From NCBI GenBank assembly GCA_000711775.1, contig ARYC01017706.1:87007-151006 (forward strand): 64,000 nucleotides of DNA, read 5' to 3'. The number at the start of each line of letters is the position of its first letter. The stretch's first letter is position 1. The DNA comes from Oxytricha trifallax. Its lineage: Eukaryota > Ciliophora > Spirotrichea > Sporadotrichida > Oxytrichidae. Positions 58,069-64,000 of this stretch are shown one piece after another. Both the position numbers and the translations under genes were made by a program. The notes under the pieces were generated by a model. That model ran no database searches, had not been told where the DNA came from, and saw nothing but the letters and a program-made list of their open reading frames with translations.

Positions 58069-61000
58069 TCAGCAGGAGATATTGCAGCTGATGCTGGAGA
58101 GAGAGGAGGGGCACTTGAGAGCAGAGCCTTCAGATGATATAGAGTCTTTGATTTAATTTAATGTTATTTAATACCTAATTCACTTCCCTAATTCACTCTC
58201 GATGTAACCCATCGAATATTAATTTCACACGCATATAAAACTTTAATTCACTGCCTCAATCGTCGTGATCTGCTGAGTTGATGTTGCTTCACTGCTGAAG
58301 CTATTGGGTCGACTACTACTATGTGATGGTGATGCATGGCATGTCTGCAATGGGGATTGGAGGAGTGCGATGCTGCTAGTGGTGTGCAGACTACAGTACT
58401 TGCAACAACTTTTGAAACTTGGCCATCTCACTCTGCGATTAGTGCTACATCCAGGCTACAATTGTAAGTATACCCCTATATCATTAACAGCATACAGAAG
58501 ACTTGGGTCTGCGTTGCAGATGAAGCAGCTGGTGTGAGCTGCTTGCAGTCCTTACTTCACCTACTGTTCAATTGGCATTCTGCTTGCTTGGTAAGTATAG
58601 TAACTTGATCCTCACTCAAATCCTAGCTTTTCTTGTAGAGGATCGGAGATAGGCCAGCAACTGTGCGAAGCACCAATTGGCATGGTGAGTTTCTTGTGGA
58701 GGGAGGGCGGGCAGAGAAACGTGAAGTAGCACAAGTACGTTGACATCATTCCTTAACTTGCACAGAGTGCCAGCCACAAGGGCTGAGGATGAGTGGGAGA
58801 TAGAGCAGAATTACAGAGCTTGAGTGGAACCTTTCCAGAACACTACTTACTTTTGGTTTAATTACAGGGTAAGTCAAATCAATTATCAAAAACGAAAACA
58901 TGTTTACAAAATTAGGGCCAAGGGGTTTTGGGTTTTGGACCTTGTACATGACACTATCAGAATACATTGAAAACAGAAAGTGTAAGTTCTAAGAATATTT
59001 TATAGAATATAGGCAGGAATTAAAATACCAATCCAAGGGAGGCAACTAATTTAACTTGAGAGGAAGTCCTAAACTTTAATACTTTTCGATAATCAAAATC
59101 AAAATCAAAAATCAACGATTCTAACAAATTAAGTAAAATCAAGCAATTTATCTAAATCTTGCTTGAATTAAAGAAGATAAGATAAAATAATCAAATTTAG
59201 GAAAGCTAGCCTTCGCTCAGCAATAAACTGAGCTCAGACCAGCTAGTATAAAATTATAAGGAGAAAACAGACTATAATAACCCTAACCTAATCACACCTT
59301 ATAACTAAAGGTGGCCACCCTAACCCTATTCTAATAGTTGAATCTGCTGAAGTTGCTGTTGATGCTAAAGTTGAAATGTTAAAAAAAAGAATTATTGAAG
59401 TTACTTACTTTGATGCTGAAGTTGTTGAATCTAGCTGAATCTCTGAATCTGCTCATGCCTCTGAATCTCTGACTCTGAATCTGCTGACCTATAAATCCTA
59501 TAAATCCTAGAAAAATGCAAGATTATGTTTCAAATCTTGAGGGGGTTATTACATCATGGGTTGGGGGTTAACATCAATGTTGATTAATATTCAACGAGGC
59601 CTACCTAAGCCTCCCTTACCTTAGATTTAATCATTAGAGGAGCTGCTGATGCTGAAGATTCCCAATCTGCCTACTGCTGCTGTTCTCTGTTGTTATTGCT
59701 GCTGAATCTAAAAAAAAAGTTAAAAATAATAGATGATTTTTAAAGATTATTGGAAAAATACTTACCTGATTAAATTATTGATCTAATGATGCTGAAGATG
59801 ATTTAAACTCTGATGCTGCTCTTACTGACTCCCACTCATGCTTCTCCTGCATTCATCAACAAACACTAAGGGTGGCCACCAAAAATACCTTACACCAAAC
59901 AAGAAATAAGATTTTAATTATTACATTAAATATTTAGAAGCTTGCTTAAGTACCCAAAATTTGGAAATCAGAACTTTCTAGAATTTCCCAAACTAATTTT
60001 TGGAAGTTCCCAAAATATTTGGGGTTTATGCTCAGATTTTACATCATCATTCGATTATTTCAGCTTGAGCTGTGGTTTTAAAGCTACTTAGTTCTTTTAG
60101 TTTTTCTTGTTTTTAAAGCTTTTAAAAAAGCTAACTAAAGCTTTTCACTTTTACTTTACAACTTTGATGATTAAAAACCCAGTAATCCTAAGCTATGTAA
60201 GAGACTCTCACTCCAAGGGTGCTGGGGTACACACCCTGAAGGCCGAAGTGGCGTAAGACCTCTCAGGCTGTATCCTCGCCGAGGGCTTTGCAGGGCTGTT
60301 GCTGGTAGAAGAACTTACCTTACTTTACTTAAACTTAAAGCTGGTCTGAGCTCAACTTACTACTAACTTTACTCTGCTACTTGAGAGTGTGCTCTGTATT
60401 GGTAAGTGATATTTACACTCTTAACTACTACTATAGGTCAACAGCAGTTGAGAACTCATCTCAGCAGGTCACCTGCTTGCAGTGGCTACTCACTGCTTGT
60501 TTGTTTTGTTTGAGTCTTTTACTTCTTGTTTCTTCGTTGCCTAAGCTAAGTGGTGGCTGGGTTAATACCTGGCTCGCAGTGTTTAGTTGTTTGTTAGCTT
60601 CTAGTTTTAAGTCTTTAGGGTTTGTGTGTGGTGGCTATGACCTGACTCTGACAGCCATATTTATCTGTCGAGGGGTCCGCAGGCCAGGGCAGCCAATCTC
60701 TGGTGTTTATTGCACTGGGGAAGGGTTGCTTGGAAGCGATCGAGCCTCAGCGAGGCATGTTTGAATAGTTATAGTATGTATTAATTTTAACTATTATTCT
60801 TCACTTTAACCTTATAATCCAAGCCAAAGCTTGACTTATAGGCTGGTCTACTGCCCTCTAGGCTTACTCTATCATCTCTACCCTATCCTAAAGTTATTTT
60901 CTTATCAACAGCACCAATACCTAGTTATCCTAACAAAATTTTTGAAATTCAGGTGGAGGGGTCGTAAAGTTAGCCAAGCCAAAGTGCTGTTCTGGAAATG

Positions 61001-62229
61001 TTCCATATTCTAGGTCTTAAGGCCAAACAAGTCCAAATAAGACCCCATTTGCCTGGTATTTGAAGCCTATCACATCCCATATTGCTCAGTCTGCCCTATA
61101 GTCACTTGTTATTAGTAATGAGCAATGTTATCAATGCTTATGATCAATTAGCCATCATAGACATCACATGGGGTAGAGCTGGGCTGGACTCAAGGGGGTA
61201 AGGAGGAGGCACTTTTTTGAAAATTTCAAGGCCAAAATGGCCGTTAGGACCGCCCTGACATTTCAAGATGGGATATGGCCACTCCCAACACCAATCGGCT
61301 TCTTTCCTTCTATCTCGTCGATCTAGAGTGTATTAGCGATGTTTGGGTTGGGATGGTGGGATGGGGAGGAGTTTGGAAAATAATTTTTGTAAAATCATAC
61401 AAGTCATACTCTATAATCCGTTAGAGATAGTATAGGCACTTTCAAACTTGGAATTGAAAATAATTCGACCCCCCCCTTCTAAATCCGCGGTTCCTCAACT
61501 CTAAAACCAACTTTTTTTATGTTTCTGTAGTGAGGCTTGGATTTCTAGACGACTGTGAGTGGTTTGGGGTCGATCTGAGACTCAAGGGTAGACCTCATGG
61601 TGCATCCGGGGGAAATGAGGAGGTCCCTGAAAAGTGGCCCTCAGATCAGAAATTGGGCCACCGACCTACCGATCTGAGGGGGTTCAAAAATATGGTTGGC
61701 AAAGCCAACAAAACTCCCAAACCCCAAACCCCCTGATAGTTGATTGAGTGAGATTGAATGAATTTGAGATGATTAAATAGAGTGTTGAGTGATTAAAAGG
61801 AGTAATGTGAGAGGTTGGGGGTATAACGAGGTTCATGAGTAGATAAGAGGGGTATGTTTAATAATTTATAGTTAAAATCTAAAATCTGAATTCAATTTTT
61901 ATAACTAAGTTCCAAATCACAAAATTTCCAGTCAATTCGCTGACCACTCCAGCAATTGATGAATATTTGGGCAATCATGGCTAAAATCGTCAATGGCCAG
62001 CCGCAATGATGATGGGTTGCGGCATCTACCCAGCAATAGGTGAAAATTAATGGTTGGACTTACATTATTCATGGCTCTGGTAAGTTAATATATATATATT
62101 GCTCTTAAACCCAAAACTCTTTATATACTTTACCAATTTCTATTTAGACGGAAAATTTCCACTACAGTATAGACTGCTTCTCAGCAGTCATGAATCTCTG
62201 CCAACTATCTCCCTAAAATATTAATTTAA
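58069..62229. other. About 4.2 kb without a convincing gene
   Basis: No frame on either strand has convincing protein character under the TGA-only code. Contents: a degenerate telomere-like run GGGGTTTTGGGTTTTGG at 58,922-58,938, the CTG-type repeat block at about 59,330-59,860 flanked by GGTGGCCACC, two GC-rich pieces with short perfect hairpins (60,230-60,310 and 60,660-60,765), and a G-rich stretch at 61,540-61,740 with CCCAAACCCCAAACCCC on its right side. These could be non-coding RNA genes or element ends, but none could be identified. Confidence 0.4.
59330..59860. repeat. CTG/GAA-type degenerate triplet repeats
   Basis: Two clusters (59,330-59,500 and 59,635-59,850) are built from variants of GATGCTGAAGTTGCTG and CTGAATCTGCTGA. 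The pair is flanked by the perfect 10-bp palindrome GGTGGCCACC at 59310-59319 and 59871-59880. Confidence 0.7.
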
Positions 62230-63788
62230 ATGTTAAGGTATCAGTTGAAGCAAGCCAGCAACCAGAGTAGCAACCAACTCTCAAAGTAAGGATTCCCTTC
62301 TTATTTATTAACTTTAGATATGCAAAATCGTAGAGCCAGTTCGACCAACTTCCTTGCCAAGTTTGTGGCAAATGGATGCTTAAACGCACAATGAGCAGAC
62401 ATCATCAACGCATGCACAAGCCCTTAATCATAGAAGACTCTGACGCTGAAGAAGTCGTGATTGACACTGCTATTCCTAATTTTGCCCCATCTTCATTTAT
62501 GAATACTTAAGCTGGCCTTCGACTATTGGGAGTCAAGGAAAATCAACTTGAGGACCAAACAACCCCAAGTGATGACTGGCTCTACTATCGACACTGCCTA
62601 TGATTTCTTCAACTATCCTGAGCCCCAAGTCAAGTTAATGAAATTCGATCTCATGCTAAAGGATCACTGGAACCTTTCACAATCTCTACTCCCATTTACC
62701 TTGCTAGAGATTCCAGACAAATCAGTAAGACATTGATTTTAAATCCATATGTAGGTGAGCATAATGAAGGCAGTTGCTATTTTGGAAGACACTGCGACAG
62801 GCTTGATTGAACGTAAGCTTAACATCGTATTGATGCTGCAACCAGAGCAGCTGCTTGAGCTAAGAAACATGGTCTATAACACAGCTTACCTCTCATTACT
62901 AAATAAGCGTTATGGCGAGGTCGCCACTGGTAAGTATTATTCTATCTCTCACCAAGGACTATAGAGAAAATGCCTGAGAAGTACTTAAAGATTTTCAACC
63001 CTTTGAAAGCCACAGTGTTCCAAAGCTATTTAAATGGCCAGCTCCGTAAGAGCTTCAGTAAGCTATTCCATTCCTTTATCGACGAATACAATTGCGATGT
63101 GAGCGAGTAGCTTTCATATTTCAAAGTTCTAAGTGATATCCAAGTTGACGTGTTTGAATTCTTGAAAGTTGACAAGTTCCAAGTCGTCGAGTTCAACACC
63201 TCTATTGTTTGGAAGCCTGGCAAGTTCTAGCGCAATCGCAAGTCGAAAACTTTGTGCAATCCTTCGAGACACGCTATTAATTCAACACGAGCATTGACAA
63301 CTCAGGGGGTGCGAATTGCCATGATACTTCAATCGCTGGTCAACTTCTTCGTTGACATTCCTTGCATACCCCAAACTTCGAGATTCATGTGCCTGAATAT
63401 CTTACTCGATAAATGGTTGAAGGAGAACAAATCCATGAGGAGTGTGGGTTATAAATGCACCAAAACATCAAGACTTCTTGCTGTAGCAAGGGAGCTGGAG
63501 GATCAGATGTGGGTTTTGCTTGACCCCAAGGCCGTAGTACTCAAGAGTAATGATGCTGAGAAGCTAGAAAGGAAGGTGTATCCCGATATTGAAGATTAAG
63601 TTATAGCACAGCCCAAGTTGAAGCCCAGACTTTAAAAGCAATTGGACAAGGCAAAGAAGGCTCTCAACCTCCCCGATATGACTGCTGGCAATAAGTGCAA
63701 ACCAACTACCACCTACTATGTCAAACTCTACTCTAAGGAACTCTGGGTATACGATTGCAGCTGCAGAATCCACAAGCTTCATTTTTGA
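62230..63788 (+). CDS. C2H2 zinc-finger protein with mini-introns, unknown
   Basis: ATG 62230 (MLRYQLKQASNQSSN) and TGA 63786-63788. After the first intron comes a single C2H2 finger: LPCQVCGKWMLKRTMSRHH, then QRMH. Downstream pieces are IEDSDAEEVVIDTAIPNF, STIDTAYDFFNYPEPQVKL, MLQPEQLLELRNMVYNTAYL, KSFSKLFHSFIDEYNCDV, VVEFNTSIVWKPGKFQRN, FFVDIPCIPQTSRFMCLNIL and, at the end, KLYSKELWVYDCSCRIHKL. Introns at 62286-62317, 62725-62754 and 62930-62964 have GTAAG starts and TAG ends and keep the frame. One frame change near 62,540-62,590 is unexplained. The single finger near the N-terminus suggests nucleic-acid binding. It may belong to the same mobile or germline-limited block as the transposase. 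Confidence 0.6.
62286..62317 (+). other. Mini-intron, 32 nt
   Basis: GTAAGG...CTTTAG; joins SNQLSK to YAKSQSQFDQLPCQVC in frame. Confidence 0.75.
62725..62754 (+). other. Mini-intron, 30 nt
   Basis: GTAAGA...ATGTAG containing an in-frame TGA; joins LLEIPDKS to VSIMKAVAILED. Confidence 0.8.
62930..62964 (+). other. Mini-intron, 35 nt
   Basis: GTAAGT...CTATAG; joins NKRYGEVAT to EKMPEKYLKIFN in frame. Confidence 0.8.
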
Positions 63789-64000
63789 GAACAAGTTGCC
63801 TGAGTCCTGAGTACTAGATATGCAAAATCTCCTAAACCCCCACTTGAAAAATAATCAAAACATAAAAATTCATTTACCCTAATCCATTCACTAATCACTG
63901 CTTCTTATTACTTAAGAGCATTCTATCATAATACACTTCATTCTATACTGCTTTACTTTAGTCAAAAGCGATTGTTTACCTTCCTATATTTATCTTAGCT

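Noticed and set aside
60381..60764. Plus ORF of about 127 codons
   Set aside because: Composition is Leu/Cys/Ser-rich without periodicity, it overlaps the GC hairpins, and it has no recognisable motif; treated as chance.
61530..61736. Plus ORF of about 68 codons in the G-rich stretch
   Set aside because: It lacks coding character, and its length is expected by chance in GC-richer DNA with only one stop codon.

Overview
The window reads as germline (micronuclear) DNA of a hypotrich spirotrich ciliate, Oxytricha/Sterkiella-like. Three things show this. (1) Genes are open over long stretches only if TAA and TAG are read as Gln and TGA is the sole stop. (2) Many genes are cut by short AT-rich segments bounded by a 3-11 bp direct repeat. 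Deleting one repeat copy plus the segment repairs the reading frame exactly, which is the behaviour of internal eliminated sequences (IESs) with pointers. (3) The first 3.9 kb is the right part of a telomere-bearing element (TBE): it carries a 22-kDa-size ORF and a zinc-finger/kinase ORF and ends in the 17-bp G4T4 telomere-like terminus followed by AAT. Species is an inference. Spliceosomal introns (GT..AG, about 30-260 nt) are also present.

Layout. 1-3,916: TBE (3' end of the probable transposase ORF, 22-kDa ORF on minus, zinc-finger kinase on plus, the last split by an 850-bp foldback insert). 3,918-7,369: large multi-membrane protein, TmcB/TmcC-like, directly abutting the TBE. 7,986-10,132: YHYH-domain membrane protein with many IESs. 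About 10,985-12,791: sphingosine/diacylglycerol-type lipid kinase. 13,583-17,761 (minus): Vid27-like protein with an IES that holds a 409-bp palindrome. 18,122-19,326: axonemal-type protein with an IPGY motif; a decayed copy lies at 22,900-23,760, and a 550-bp palindrome lies between them. 23,976-27,015: RING/TRAF-zinc-finger/coiled-coil/WD40 protein. 27,367-29,262 (minus): WNK-family pseudokinase. 30,430-31,968 (minus): thioredoxin reductase ending Cys-Sec-Gly, uninterrupted. 32,076-34,760: Asn/Gln-rich unknown. 35,542-37,096: sperm-tail PG-rich repeat protein. 37,751-38,898 (minus) and 39,290-41,193: unknowns. 41,297-44,419: lipid-anchored N-terminus and WD40-like protein(s). 44,543-45,939 (minus): alpha-SNAP. 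46,079-47,352 (minus): SAC3/GANP-domain protein. 47,418-48,182: small membrane protein.

At about 48.6 kb the composition changes sharply to visibly higher GC and stays so to about 63.8 kb. This block carries a broken Tc1/mariner-IS630 type DDE transposase (minus), a very long Gln-rich unknown gene (plus), a small beta-rich ORF, about 4 kb without a convincing gene, and a C2H2 zinc-finger gene with 30-35 nt introns. It may be a large germline-limited mobile region.

Most MAC-destined genes here are housekeeping or ciliary (vesicle fusion, mRNA export, axoneme, redox) and do not form a pathway; the grouping reflects germline chromosome order. All calls come from reading translations by eye. No database search, alignment or folding program was run, and exon/MDS boundaries not given explicitly are approximate.
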